Assembly: GCA_900016675.1 (NCBI GenBank)
Contig: LN483071.1
Coordinates: forward strand, 620,001 to 684,000
Length of the DNA: 64,000 nucleotides
Direction: 5' to 3'
Source of the DNA: Arthrobacter saudimassiliensis
Lineage (GTDB): Bacteria; Actinomycetota; Actinomycetes; Actinomycetales; Micrococcaceae
The notes under the pieces: generated by a model
Database searches by the model: none
Told to the model about the DNA's origin: nothing
The model's input: only the letters and a program-made list of their open reading frames with translations
In this document: positions 7,716 through 16,220 of the stretch, one piece after another
Layout of the letters: every line of letters starts with the position of its first letter
Position numbering within the stretch: the stretch's first letter is position 1
Program-made: the position numbers and the translations under genes

Positions 7716-9463
7716 TACTTGTCCTTACCTGGTTCTGTTTCCCGCACGTCGGCGGCGACGGGGTCGTTTCCGGTCGCGGTCCCGGCCGGGGACCACTGCT
7801 TTTCGAAGAGTTCGTGCAGCGCCTTCGCCTCCGGGCCCAGGCGTGCGTCCTCGCCGCGGGCCAGCAGTCCGTACTCGACCATTATGCGGCCATCATCCCC
7901 GCCGGCGGCACGTACCCACACCCGGCGGCGGGCGAGGAAGAGCGAGGCGATGAGTCCGGCGAAGCCGAGCGCGGCGAAGGTCAGCGCCCCGACCTCCCCC
8001 GGATCGTAGGCGATGTCGACGGCGATGTAGCGCTTGAGGCCGTCAAACGTGATGCTGCCCTTGCCCTCGGGCAGTTCGTAGGTGTCGTTGGCGCCCAGCA
8101 CGATGCCGCCGGACTCCAGGTCCCGGTTGTTCAGCTCGGTCAGGTCCTCGGTGTCCAGCACATAGACGTTGCTGGGCACGCCCTCGTCGAGCCCGAGGTC
8201 GCCGTAGTAGGAGTTCAGGTTCAGCTGGGGGTTGAACGGGTCCGGGTCCCCCGAATACGAGACGCCGTTTTCGTCCAGCATGGCGGTGGGCAGGAAGAAG
8301 CCGACAAATCCGAGCTGGTCGGGGCGGGCATCCGGCACCTTGATGACGGTGAGCGAGGTGAACATGCCGTCCTGCGGGACGCCGATCACCGGCCCGGAGA
8401 AGGCGATGTCGCCGTTTCCGTCCCGCACCGTCACCATCGGGGCGTAGCCGTTGCCGACCAGGTAGACCCGCGTGCCGTCCACCGACAGGGGCGAGTTGAC
8501 CTTCAGCTCGTCGGTGCGCGGCTCGCCGTCGACGTCGTCGCGAACCGTGACCTTGGCGGTGTAGTCCAGCGGCTGTCCGTAGTGGGTCTGCGACTCCCGG
8601 TCGAACTCCACCTGGAACTCGTCCAGCGTCACGGAGAACGGGTTGAGCTCCTCGGCGGTGAAGCTGCTGCCCGGGGTGAAGGTGTCGTAGCCGACCAGGG
8701 TGTTGACGAACGTATCGCCCTCCACCACGATCTTCTGGCCGTTGTACCCGTACAGGCTGCCGACCGCCACGGAGACGAGCACGCCGATCAGCGACGTATG
8801 GAAGAGCAGGTTGCCCAGCTCCTTGGCGAAACCGCGCTCGGCTCCGACCGAGGGGGCACCGGTGTCGGCGTCGCGCACGTCCACCCGGTAGCCGCGGCGG
8901 CGCAGGATGTCGGCGGCCTCGCGGACCGCGCCCTCCGGCGTGAGCCCACGGTCGGCGGGGACGGCCAGCGTGCCGTGCTCGGGCAGCCGGGACAGTCGGC
9001 GCGGGGTCCGCGGCGGCTTGGACCGCATGGCCTTGAAGTGCGCCTTGGCCCGCGGGGTGACACAGCCGATCAGCGAGACGAACAGCAGCAGGTAGATGGC
9101 GGAGAACCACACCGAGGAATACACGTCGAAGAGCTGGAACCGGTCCAGCCAGGGCCCCAGGGCCGGGTTTTCCTGCAGGTACTGGTTGACGCCGGCGGGG
9201 TCGGAGGGCCGCTGCGGGAACAGCGAACCAGGCACAGCCGCCACTGCCAGCAGCAGGAGCAGGAACAGGGCGGTGCGCATGCTCGTGAGCTGGTTCCAGG
9301 CCCAGCGCAGCATGCCGCGGGCGCCGAGCGCCGGGAGCGCGACGTCGGCGTCCCGGCCTCCCTGCCGGGACCTGCCGGACTCGGGCCCGGGGCTTCCGGA
9401 CGGGGTTTCGTGTTCGGTCTTCACGGGCTTCCCAAGGGGTTCGGTGTTCGGGTTCTCGGTCAT
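7715..9463 (-). CDS. resB: Cytochrome c biogenesis protein ResB
   Basis: Partner of CcsB in System II cytochrome c maturation. The 582-residue protein begins with a Pro/Gly-rich cytoplasmic tail, followed by membrane segments near residues 60-80, 115-135 and 215-235, a large outer domain of about 270 residues, and a final membrane segment near 490 (E-V-G-A-L-T-F-A-A-L-G-F-A-G). This order matches ResB/Ccs1. A C-terminal cytoplasmic tail of about 70 residues follows. The ATG lies 7 bases after the ccdA stop. The product is needed for cytochromes such as those of the bc1-aa3 branch. Confidence 0.95.
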   Translation of the reverse strand: MTENPNTEPLGKPVKTEHETPSGSPGPESGRSRQGGRDADVALPALGARGMLRWAWNQLTSMRTALFLLLLLAVAAVPGSLFPQRPSDPAGVNQYLQENPALGPWLDRFQLFDVYSSVWFSAIYLLLFVSLIGCVTPRAKAHFKAMRSKPPRTPRRLSRLPEHGTLAVPADRGLTPEGAVREAADILRRRGYRVDVRDADTGAPSVGAERGFAKELGNLLFHTSLIGVLVSVAVGSLYGYNGQKIVVEGDTFVNTLVGYDTFTPGSSFTAEELNPFSVTLDEFQVEFDRESQTHYGQPLDYTAKVTVRDDVDGEPRTDELKVNSPLSVDGTRVYLVGNGYAPMVTVRDGNGDIAFSGPVIGVPQDGMFTSLTVIKVPDARPDQLGFVGFFLPTAMLDENGVSYSGDPDPFNPQLNLNSYYGDLGLDEGVPSNVYVLDTEDLTELNNRDLESGGIVLGANDTYELPEGKGSITFDGLKRYIAVDIAYDPGEVGALTFAALGFAGLIASLFLARRRVWVRAAGGDDGRIMVEYGLLARGEDARLGPEAKALHELFEKQWSPAGTATGNDPVAADVRETEPGKDK

Positions 9464-9470
9464 GGGGTGC

Positions 9471-10256
9471 TCAGATCGGCAGCGTCACGGAGTCCAGCCA
9501 GCCCTGCAGTTCGTTGATCCACAGGTTCCAGACGCCGGTCACCATCAGCAGGCCCAGCAGGATCAGCATGCCGCCGCCGAAGCGCTGCAGGCCCAGGCGA
9601 TGCCGCCGCAGGAAGCCCAGGGCGCCGGAGGCACGCCGGAACCCGAGGGCGATAAGGAGGAACGGCAGCCCCAGGCCGAGGCAGTAGACGAAGGTCAGCA
9701 GGGCGCCCTTGGCGGCGCTGGCGTCGTCGCCGGAGAAGGACAGCAGCTGCACGGCGGACAGGGTGGGCCCCAGGCAGGGCGCCCAGCCGAGGCCGAAGGT
9801 GACGCCCAGCAGCGGTGCGCCCCAGAGCCCGGCCGGCGGCCGGGCGTTGATCTTGCGGTCGCGCTGGAACCAGCTCAGCCCGCCGAGGAACACCACGCCC
9901 ATGAGGATGATCAGCACGCCCAGGACCTGGGGCACCCAGCCCTGGTCGGGGCTGCGCAGCCAGCCGCCCAGCTGGCCGACGCCGGCGCCGATGAGCACGA
10001 AGACCAGCGAGAAGCCGAACACGAACAGGCTGATGCCGGCCAGCATCCGGCCGCGGCGCTGGTTCGCCAGGTCGATGCCGGTCAGCCCGGTCACGTAGCC
10101 GAGGTAGCCCGGCACCAGGGGCAGCACGCATGGAGACAGGAAGGAGACCAGGCCGGCGAGGACAGCCACCGGGATGGCCAGCAGCATGGAGCCGTTGAGG
10201 ATGGTCTCCGCGAAGACGTTGGCCGCAGGGAGGGCCGCCGGAAGGAAAGGCTGCAC
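9471..10256 (-). CDS. ccdA: Thiol-disulfide carrier CcdA
   Basis: Membrane protein that passes reducing equivalents from cytoplasmic thioredoxin to extracytoplasmic thiol proteins, keeping apocytochrome cysteines reduced for heme attachment. The 261 residues hold six membrane segments. The two redox cysteines are visible in S-P-C-V-L-P-L-V-P-G-Y near residue 47 and in G-W-A-P-C-L-G-P near 158, both standard for the CcdA/DsbD membrane domain. GTG start 3 bases after the tlpA stop, so the genes are tightly coupled. Its likely electron acceptor is the TlpA-like protein encoded just upstream. Confidence 0.94.
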   Translation of the reverse strand: MQPFLPAALPAANVFAETILNGSMLLAIPVAVLAGLVSFLSPCVLPLVPGYLGYVTGLTGIDLANQRRGRMLAGISLFVFGFSLVFVLIGAGVGQLGGWLRSPDQGWVPQVLGVLIILMGVVFLGGLSWFQRDRKINARPPAGLWGAPLLGVTFGLGWAPCLGPTLSAVQLLSFSGDDASAAKGALLTFVYCLGLGLPFLLIALGFRRASGALGFLRRHRLGLQRFGGGMLILLGLLMVTGVWNLWINELQGWLDSVTLPI

Positions 10257-10259
10257 GGA

Positions 10260-10895
10260 TCAGGCCGCCAGGGCGTCGGTGATGAGCGCCTTGAGGGTGC
10301 CCTTGTCGGCCAGGCCCAGGATGCGGGCGGCGACGCGGCCTTCCCGGTCGAGCACCAGCGTGGTGGGCACCGCCTGCGGCGGAACGTAGCTGGTCATGGA
10401 CAGCAGCACGCCGCCGTCGCGGTCATTGATGCTCGGGTAGGGGATGTTGAAGGTGCGCTCGAACGCCTCGGCGGTCTGCCGCTCGTCCCGGATGTTGACG
10501 CCGTAGAAACGCGCGCCCTCGGCTTCGAACTGGCCGTGCAGGTCCACCAGGTCCGGAGCTTCCTTGCGGCACGGCGCGCAGGCGGCGTACCAGAAGTTCA
10601 GGACGACGACGTCGCCGGCCCAGTCGGCCGAGCTGACTTCCGTCCCGTCGAAGAGCCGGGCGCTGAGCTGCACCGGCTCGCCGCGTTCGGATGCCGCGTA
10701 TTCGGTGACGGAACCGTCGCCGGCGATGTAGTTCTTGTTGTCACCCGCGCGGGCCTGGGCGGCCAGGGGGTCCTCCTCTGCACTGCACCCCGCGGCCATG
10801 ACCGCGAAAGGCGCCGCGACCGCGAGGGCCGCACCGGCGCGCAGGAAGCGGCGGCGGCCCATGGTGTCCGGCTCAGGGCTCCGGGGATTGTTCAA
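10260..10895 (-). CDS. TlpA/ResA-like thioredoxin lipoprotein
   Basis: Exported thiol-disulfide reductase of the TlpA/ResA family. Its likely role is to reduce apocytochrome c cysteines with electrons from CcdA. From the N-terminus there is a twin-arginine-like motif (R-R-R-F-L-R), a hydrophobic stretch, and a lipobox ending in A-A-G-C with the lipidated cysteine at residue 37. The thioredoxin fold follows with active site C106-A-P-C109 in F-W-Y-A-A-C-A-P-C, and a cis-proline region A-V-P-T-T. The TTG at 10895 is used here. An ATG at 10862, giving an N-terminus M-G-R-R-R-F, is an equally reasonable start. First gene of the cytochrome c operon. Confidence 0.9.
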   Translation of the reverse strand: MNNPRSPEPDTMGRRRFLRAGAALAVAAPFAVMAAGCSAEEDPLAAQARAGDNKNYIAGDGSVTEYAASERGEPVQLSARLFDGTEVSSADWAGDVVVLNFWYAACAPCRKEAPDLVDLHGQFEAEGARFYGVNIRDERQTAEAFERTFNIPYPSINDRDGGVLLSMTSYVPPQAVPTTLVLDREGRVAARILGLADKGTLKALITDALAA

Positions 10896-10955
10896 GGGTG
10901 TCCAACTTTCATCGCGGCGCGGGCAGTGCCCTTTCTACGAAGCGTAGTAATTCTA

Positions 10956-11618
10956 TTACGCTCCGGGGACGTTCGCCGCCCCGGGCAGCAGGTCGGCGGA
11001 CGGCTCCGCGTATCGGACCCCCGTCAGCACAGGCCCTTCGAAGTTCAGGGTGGTGACGCTGGTCAGCGTGCACTGCCGCTGCCGGGGGTCGTGCCAGAGC
11101 CGCCGGCCTTCCGCGGCCAGCCGGGTGACCCAGATCGGCAGCTGGTGGCTGACCAGGACCGCTTCGGCGCCGTCGCCGGCCGCCTCCACGGCGGCGACGC
11201 GGGCGTCCTCGACAGCCGCCATGACCCTCTCCACCTGCTTGGCGTAAGGCTCTCCCCAGGACGGCGTGAACGGATTGCGCAGCAGCGGCCAGTAGCGCGG
11301 GTTGCGCAGCTGCCGCTGCACCGCCGAGAGCCCCTCAAAGCGGTTCTCCGCTTCCAGGATGCGGTCATCCGTGACCACCTCCAGGCCCAGCGCGGCGGCG
11401 ATCGGCGCCGCGGTTTCCTGGGCACGGGTCAGCGGCGAAGCGACGAGCCGCACCACATTGGCACCCGCCTGCTGCCGGTCCCCGAAGTAGCCGGCGACCC
11501 GGTCGGCCATCTGCCGCCCCAGGTCCGAGAGGTGGAATTCAGGCAGCCGGCCGTAGAGCACTCGGTCCGGGTTGTGCACTTCGCCATGGCGGACCAGATG
11601 TATGGATGAGCGGGACAT
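10956..11618 (-). CDS. Histidine phosphatase family protein
   Basis: Phosphoglycerate-mutase-like phosphatase of 220 residues. The catalytic R-H-G-E signature is at residues 9-12 (H-L-V-R-H-G-E), with a second arginine in S-P-L-T-R-A and a distal histidine in V-S-H-Q-L-P. The substrate cannot be told from sequence; members of this group include broad-specificity phosphatases and cofactor-dependent mutases, and the conserved spacing fits a phosphatase. The ATG at 11618 is preferred over upstream codons because it starts directly at the family N-terminus. Divergent from yceI, with a palindrome-rich 140-base gap between them. Confidence 0.88.
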   Translation of the reverse strand: MSRSSIHLVRHGEVHNPDRVLYGRLPEFHLSDLGRQMADRVAGYFGDRQQAGANVVRLVASPLTRAQETAAPIAAALGLEVVTDDRILEAENRFEGLSAVQRQLRNPRYWPLLRNPFTPSWGEPYAKQVERVMAAVEDARVAAVEAAGDGAEAVLVSHQLPIWVTRLAAEGRRLWHDPRQRQCTLTSVTTLNFEGPVLTGVRYAEPSADLLPGAANVPGA

Positions 11619-11657
11619 GCACCCCAGTTTCGCAGAGTCGGCGCCGGGCACTAAATC

Positions 11658-11679
11658 AACGCTTGAACTTTCAAGCGTT
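11658..11679. promoter_or_regulatory. Perfect 10-bp inverted repeat over the yceI -35
   Basis: AACGCTTGAA and TTCAAGCGTT are separated by two bases. The repeat covers TTGAAC (11663-11668), which is spaced 17 bases from CAGACT (11686-11691) as a -35/-10 pair. A TTGAA-N2-TTCAA core resembles MarR-family operators, but no such regulator is encoded next to it. Confidence 0.7.
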
Positions 11680-11692
11680 TCATGCCAGACTG

Positions 11693-11706
11693 CATGCATA
11701 TGCATG
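11693..11706. promoter_or_regulatory. 14-bp perfect palindrome near the yceI transcript start
   Basis: CATGCATATGCATG lies just downstream of the candidate -10. It may be a second protein-binding site or part of the same regulatory region. Confidence 0.45.
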
Positions 11707-11758
11707 AACATGGCCTCGGGGTTGCCCTCGTCGCCACCAACCCACCAAGGAGAACCAC

Positions 11759-12298
11759 ATGATCCCCAACGGACTGGCCGCCGGCACCTGGACCCTCGAT
11801 CCCTCCCACAGCGAGGTCGGGTTCTCGGTCCGGCACGCGGGCATCAGCAAGGTGCGCGGCGCCTTCCAGGATGTGGAGGCCGTCATCGAGGTCGGCCCGA
11901 CCGCCGAGGAGTCCCGCATCGCGGCGACGATCAAGGCCGACTCCTTCAACTCGAAGGACGCGAACCGGGACGCGCACGTCAAGGGCGAGGATTTCTTCGA
12001 CGTGGCCAACCACCCCGAGCTGACCTTCCGGTACACCGGCCTGGAGGCGTCCGGCGAGACGTACCGGGTTGCCGGTGACCTCACCATCAAGGGCGTGACC
12101 CGTCCGGTGGTCCTGGACGCCGAGTTCAACGGCGTCACCGTGGATCCCTTCGGCGTCACCCGCGCAGGTTTCTCCGCCAGCACCAGCGTGAGCCGCAAGG
12201 AGTTCGGCCTCACGTGGAACGCGCCCCTGGAAGCCGGCGGCGTCCTGGTCGGCGACAAGGTCACCATCAACATCGACGCCGAGTTCGTGGCCAACTGA
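11759..12298 (+). CDS. YceI family protein
   Basis: A 179-residue beta-barrel of the YceI family, whose members bind long isoprenoid or lipid chains in a central cavity. Family blocks are clear: W-T-L-D-P-S-H-S-E-V-G-F-S-V-R-H-A near the N-terminus, H-P-E-L-T-F-R near 90, G-D-L-T-I-K-G-V-T-R-P-V near 108, and F-G-L-T-W-N near 160. No signal peptide, so the protein is cytoplasmic, unlike the periplasmic E. coli form. The ATG follows an AAGGAG ribosome binding site. Its promoter lies under two palindromes, so expression is probably repressor-controlled. Isoprenoid binding would fit the nearby menaquinone genes, but that is only inference. Confidence 0.92.
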   Translation: MIPNGLAAGTWTLDPSHSEVGFSVRHAGISKVRGAFQDVEAVIEVGPTAEESRIAATIKADSFNSKDANRDAHVKGEDFFDVANHPELTFRYTGLEASGETYRVAGDLTIKGVTRPVVLDAEFNGVTVDPFGVTRAGFSASTSVSRKEFGLTWNAPLEAGGVLVGDKVTINIDAEFVAN

Positions 12299-12340
12299 CC
12301 CGGCAGACGGACACCGCTGCCTGACAGGCAGCCATGGACC

Positions 12341-12379
12341 GCGGCCCCGGACGCCTGACCCCCACGCGTCCGGGGCCGC
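12341..12379 (+). terminator. Terminator-like hairpin after yceI
   Basis: Perfect 14-bp stem (12341-12354 with 12366-12379) and an 11-base loop, 43 bases after the yceI stop. The T-tract is weak. Confidence 0.65.
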
Positions 12380-12612
12380 CTCATCTGTTCCGCAGCCCGG
12401 CACGCCTGCCCCTTCGGGGCGCCCCGCGCGGACCCCGGTCCGGCAAAGCCGGAAAGCCGGGTGCAACGTCTCCGGTGGAACGGTCCGGATCCTCAGCTGC
12501 GCAGGTAGGCTGGGCAAAACGGGCCTGTGACCTGCTGCATGGCCCCGGTCCATTTCCGCACCCGCACCGGCGAGCCGGTGTCCGGGCCTGTCAGAGAGGC
12601 GAACCAACTGCA
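12380..12612. other. Intergenic stretch upstream of the PQYGQ-repeat protein
   Basis: Together with the hairpin before it, this makes a 314-base gap. A TAGGCT near 12507 could be a -10 element. The only other recognisable signal is a GAGAGGCG ribosome binding site just before the next start codon. Confidence 0.4.
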
Positions 12613-13746
12613 ATGACCACACCGAACAGCCCCGAACCCCAGGACGCCGGGCCCGTGGGACCGGACGCCGGGACCGAGCCCGACGCCGGTGCGCCTGAAT
12701 CAGCGCACGGCTCGGGGGCCGTCGGCGGCAGCGCAGCCTCTCCCGGTTCGCACTCCGCCGGAGCCGGCAAGGCCGATGCCGCAGCTGCTCCCAACCGGCA
12801 GGCCGACGCCGCCGGCCAGCAGCAGTACAGCCACCCCGCCGAGCCGACGCAGCAGCCCCAGTACGGGCAGCAGTACGGCCAGCAGTTCGGGCAGTACGGG
12901 CAGCCCGCCGAGCCGACGCAGCAGCCCCAGTACGGGCAGCAGTACGGCCAGCAGTTCGGGCAGCCCGCCGACCCGGCCCAACCCCAGTACGGGCAGCCCG
13001 CCGACCCCTCCCAGCCCCAGTACGGGCAGCCGCAGTACGGCCAGTACGGCCAGCCCACCGACCCGGCCCAGCCGCAGTACGGGCAGCAGTACGGCCAGAA
13101 CGGCCAGCCCGCCGACCCGGCCCAGCCCCAGTACGGCCAGCAGCAGTACGGGCAGCCGCAGTACGGCCAGTACGGACAGCCCGGCGTTCCTTCCGCCTAC
13201 GGCTACCAGGCTGCCCAGCCGTCGGGATACCCGCACCCCGGTTCCACCGGAGCGGCCGCGAAGGGTCCGCGCCCCCGTGAGGTGATGATCAGCTTCTGGC
13301 TCCTCGTCGCGGCCGGGGTGCTGTCCCTGGTCAACAACGTCGTCGCCGCCTTCAACCCCGAAGGGTACGTATCGGCGCAGCAGGAACGTGACTTCGAAGC
13401 CCAGGGCCTGTCCCTCGACGAGGTGCTCCCGGTCTTTTCCGGTGCCCTGGTGGTGATGGGCCTGCTCGCTCTGGGTGTCTACCTGCTCGTCGCCTTCTTT
13501 ATCCGCAAGGGAAGCAACTGGGCACGGATCCTGGGCACCGTCCTGGCGGCGCTGAGCCTCGTTCCGTTCCTCTTCAGCCTGCTGGGGAATCCTGCGTCCC
13601 TGTTCCTGGGCACCGGCCTGCTTTACACCGCGGTGAACCTGCTCGGCTACGCGGCGATCATCCTGCTCTGGCTCACCCCGTCCCGGCCCTACTTCAGCGG
13701 TTCCAGGGGCGGAACCGGCAGCACGAACCCCTACGGCACCTACTAG
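12613..13746 (+). CDS. Gln/Tyr/Pro-repeat protein with a C-terminal four-helix membrane domain
   Basis: A 377-residue protein I cannot name. Residues 1-70 are Ala/Gly/Asp/Pro-rich. Residues 70-205 are a disordered tract built from repeats of the type P-Q-Y-G-Q, with A-E-P-T-Q-Q or A-D-P-A-Q spacers. Residues 225-365 hold four predicted membrane helices (near 230, 280, 310 and 340) with an N-W-A-R-I-L-G motif between helices 2 and 3. The start ATG has a GAGAGGCG ribosome binding site and removes upstream sequence that lacks coding character. Such N-terminal repeats are common on actinobacterial membrane proteins. The membrane domain resembles that of the next gene. Confidence 0.8.
   Translation: MTTPNSPEPQDAGPVGPDAGTEPDAGAPESAHGSGAVGGSAASPGSHSAGAGKADAAAAPNRQADAAGQQQYSHPAEPTQQPQYGQQYGQQFGQYGQPAEPTQQPQYGQQYGQQFGQPADPAQPQYGQPADPSQPQYGQPQYGQYGQPTDPAQPQYGQQYGQNGQPADPAQPQYGQQQYGQPQYGQYGQPGVPSAYGYQAAQPSGYPHPGSTGAAAKGPRPREVMISFWLLVAAGVLSLVNNVVAAFNPEGYVSAQQERDFEAQGLSLDEVLPVFSGALVVMGLLALGVYLLVAFFIRKGSNWARILGTVLAALSLVPFLFSLLGNPASLFLGTGLLYTAVNLLGYAAIILLWLTPSRPYFSGSRGGTGSTNPYGTY
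12835..12963. repeat. 60-bp exact duplication at 69-bp period in the PQYGQ tract
   Basis: The stretch beginning CCCGCCGAGCCGACGCAGCA at 12835 recurs at 12904 and is identical for about 60 bases. Shorter copies of the CAGTACGGGCAG unit continue to about 13180. The repeats stay in frame. Confidence 0.8.
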
Positions 13747-13849
13747 CAGCCGGCGGGCTCCGCCCGAAGGGTTCGGCTCCCGGGCCTCCCCTGCACGCGC
13801 CCCGGACCGCCCCGCGGGCGCCACGGGTCAGCAGCTCCGCACACCGTCC

Positions 13850-13881
13850 GACGCCGGCGGTCCCCCGGGACCGCCGGCGTC
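13850..13881 (+). terminator. Intrinsic terminator after the PQYGQ protein
   Basis: Perfect 14-bp stem (13850-13863 with 13868-13881), CCCG loop, followed by CTTTCATTT. Confidence 0.8.
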
Positions 13882-14007
13882 CTTTCATTTCGGCTGCGGG
13901 AGGGGCAAAGCACCCTTGATGTGGTCCGCACGGAGGGCCCGCAGCGTAGCGTTATTGCTCCCGCAGCAGACCAGCGCGGTTTCGCACCTGTTCCCTTGAA
14001 GGCGGCG

Positions 14008-15273
14008 ATGACCATGAGCTCCTCCCCCGCAGCCGGCCACCCCGATCCCCGTTCCCTGAGCGTCACGCGCACACCCGCGCCATCGAAAAGGCCGCGGCAT
14101 TCCAGTGCGCCGCCCGCCCCCGTCGTCCGCCCGCTGTCCAGCGTCCCGCCGCGGCCGGCCCGCCGCCCCTCCCCCGCAGCTTCCGCCGCGTCCGAAACCC
14201 GGCGGTCCCTTCCGGACCTGCCGTCATTGCTCCGCCGTGCCGCCGCGGCCCGTGTCTTCGGCCGGCCGCCGGCCCTGCTGCTTGGCGCCGCGCTGATCAT
14301 CGCCGCTGCCTGCTTTGGCCTGAGGGACAACCTGGGAGGCGACGGCCCGTTCGGGCTGTCCGACGACGTCGGCGCGTTCGTCCTCGACCTGGGAGTTCCG
14401 CCGCCGGTGCTGGACGGCGTGTTTGCGTTCGTCAACGCGGCTGCAGCGGTGGTCATATTCGGTCTCTACCTGCTCGTCGCCGTCTGCGCCCTGGAAGGCC
14501 GCCCCTGGGCCCGGGTTCTCGGGGCGGCTGCTGCGCTCCCCGCGGCCGCGGCCGCCTGCGCGGCGCATTCCGGGGCGCAGCTGTTCGCCGTCCTCGTCGC
14601 CGGGCTGGGCGTGGCGCTGATCTTCACCGACCAGGTCTCGCTGTGGCTGGAGGACCGGCGCGAACGCTCCCGCGCGGACGCCGATGCCGCCAGGGCATTC
14701 CTCGACCAGGCAGCGGAACACTACGAGCAATCCGAGGACAACCGGGACCCGGACGGCCACGACGCCCTCGGCGCCTCCGGACTCCTCGGCTCCGTCACGG
14801 AACCTGCCGCTGAGGCGACGGCGAGGGGCGACGATGCTCCGCCCGCCCCGGCGCAGGCAGATCGGCCTACCCGCCATGCAGCCGGCGGCAGCCCCGGGGA
14901 ACGGGGCCTTTGGCTGAGGCTGGGCCTTCCCGGCCGTCTGGCCAGCCTGCTGAAGCGTGCCAGGCTGTCCCGACGGCGGCCGCTGGTACAGCCCCTGCCC
15001 GGCGGCAGCGCCGGCCAGGTCACATCCGGAGTCCCCGGAGCCCCCTTCGAGGCACGTTCAGGCGCCGCCCGGACCGCCGCGCCGGGCCTGTTGGACGGTG
15101 CGCCGGGCCTGTTGGACGGTGCCGGCTCCGCCGGTCCCGACGCTGCCGGTGAGCGTGCCGGCGTCCATGCCGGCGTCGGCGGAGCAGACACCCCCGATTC
15201 GGGTGCGGTCCGCATCGGCACCGCCCGGAGGCGGGGCGTCAACGGGCTGCTGGCCCGCAGGCGGCGGCGTTGA
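14008..15273 (+). CDS. Uncharacterised membrane protein with four helices and a basic tail
   Basis: A 421-residue protein with no family I recognise. Residues 1-75 are Pro/Ser/Arg-rich. About four membrane helices lie between residues 85 and 220, with an R-P-W-A-R-V-L-G motif that matches the N-W-A-R-I-L-G of the upstream protein in position and context. An acidic helix (about 220-250) and a long Ala/Pro/Gly/Arg-rich tail follow, ending in polyarginine. ATG 14008 is chosen because a GAAGG ribosome binding site precedes it; an in-frame GTG at 13918 or 13921 is also possible. A 21-bp tandem duplication adds a repeat of A-P-G-L-L-D-G near residue 360. Convergent with rex. Confidence 0.6.
   Translation: MTMSSSPAAGHPDPRSLSVTRTPAPSKRPRHSSAPPAPVVRPLSSVPPRPARRPSPAASAASETRRSLPDLPSLLRRAAAARVFGRPPALLLGAALIIAAACFGLRDNLGGDGPFGLSDDVGAFVLDLGVPPPVLDGVFAFVNAAAAVVIFGLYLLVAVCALEGRPWARVLGAAAALPAAAAACAAHSGAQLFAVLVAGLGVALIFTDQVSLWLEDRRERSRADADAARAFLDQAAEHYEQSEDNRDPDGHDALGASGLLGSVTEPAAEATARGDDAPPAPAQADRPTRHAAGGSPGERGLWLRLGLPGRLASLLKRARLSRRRPLVQPLPGGSAGQVTSGVPGAPFEARSGAARTAAPGLLDGAPGLLDGAGSAGPDAAGERAGVHAGVGGADTPDSGAVRIGTARRRGVNGLLARRRRR
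15079..15120. repeat. 21-bp perfect tandem duplication
   Basis: Units 15079-15099 and 15100-15120 are identical and encode A-P-G-L-L-D-G twice in frame. Confidence 0.85.
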
Positions 15274-15316
15274 ACCACTGCCGCTGAAGCACCGCCGCTG
15301 GAACACCGCGGCGCGC

Positions 15317-16087
15317 CTAGCCGGCCTTTCCCGAGGAACGGGGCAGGCCCTGGCCGTCCGCCAGCTGTGCCCTGGCGTCCGTAGCAATCTCCGAGACCTG
15401 TGCGCGCTGGGCATGGTAGGCCAGGATCTGCAGCTCGGTCGCCATGTCCACCTTCCGCAGCTGGACATGGTCCGGGGCCTGGAGCAGCACCGGCGCAAAG
15501 CTGAGGATGCTCCTGACCCCGGCGGCGACCAGCCGGTCGCAGAGAACCTGCGCCACCTCCGCGGGGACGGCCAGGACAGCCATGTTGGACGCGGTGCTCT
15601 CGAGTATGGTTTCGAGGTCGTCGACGTGGCTGATCTCCAGGCGGCCCACCTGCTGGCCGACGGCCTCGGGGTCGGAATCCAGCAGGGCCACGACCTCGAA
15701 TCCGCGCGAGGCGAACCCCGGGTAGCCGGCCAGGGCGCGCCCGAGGTTGCCCGCACCGATGATGGCCACCCGCCAGTCGAGGGTGAGTCCGAGGGCTGCG
15801 GCTATGCGCCCGCTGAGATAGGAGACGTCGTAGCCGACGCCGCGGGTCCCGTAGGACCCCAGATAGGACAGGTCCTTGCGCAGCATCGGAGAGTTCACGC
15901 CTGCCGCTTCCGCCAGCTCCTCGCTGGAGACCCGCTCGACGCCCTCCGTCAGCAGCGCCCCGAGCGCCCGCAGATAGATGGTCAGCCGGGTCAGGGACGC
16001 GGGCGGGATATGCCTGCCGGCGGAATGGGCGCCGTCGTCCGGCGCTTTGTCCGCAGGTGCCTTGATCGGTTTCGGAGGACGGCTCAC
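15317..16087 (-). CDS. rex: Redox-sensing transcriptional repressor Rex
   Basis: Senses the NADH/NAD+ ratio and represses respiratory genes when NADH is low. The 256-residue protein has an N-terminal winged helix (residues 30-100, with S-S-E-E-L-A-E-A-A-G-V-N-S-P-M-L-R-K-D-L-S-Y-L-G) and a Rossmann domain (A-I-I-G-A-G-N-L-G-R-A near residue 110). The C-terminal domain-swapped helix follows. GTG start behind a strong GGAGGAGGGAG ribosome binding site. In streptomycetes Rex controls cytochrome bd, nuo and the rex-hemA operon, so the respiratory genes in this window are plausible targets. No full TTGTGAA-N-TTCACAA operator was found near it. Confidence 0.95.
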   Translation of the reverse strand: MSRPPKPIKAPADKAPDDGAHSAGRHIPPASLTRLTIYLRALGALLTEGVERVSSEELAEAAGVNSPMLRKDLSYLGSYGTRGVGYDVSYLSGRIAAALGLTLDWRVAIIGAGNLGRALAGYPGFASRGFEVVALLDSDPEAVGQQVGRLEISHVDDLETILESTASNMAVLAVPAEVAQVLCDRLVAAGVRSILSFAPVLLQAPDHVQLRKVDMATELQILAYHAQRAQVSEIATDARAQLADGQGLPRSSGKAG

Positions 16088-16220
16088 AGCTGCTCCCTCC
16101 TCCGGTACGTACGCCGGCTCCGCCGGCTGATGCCCCCATCGGGCACTACGATAGGCCGCGCCGGGCGAAGCCGGAAGCCGTTGCGCGGGCTGCCGGCCGC
16201 CGCGTCATCGGCGGTGACGC

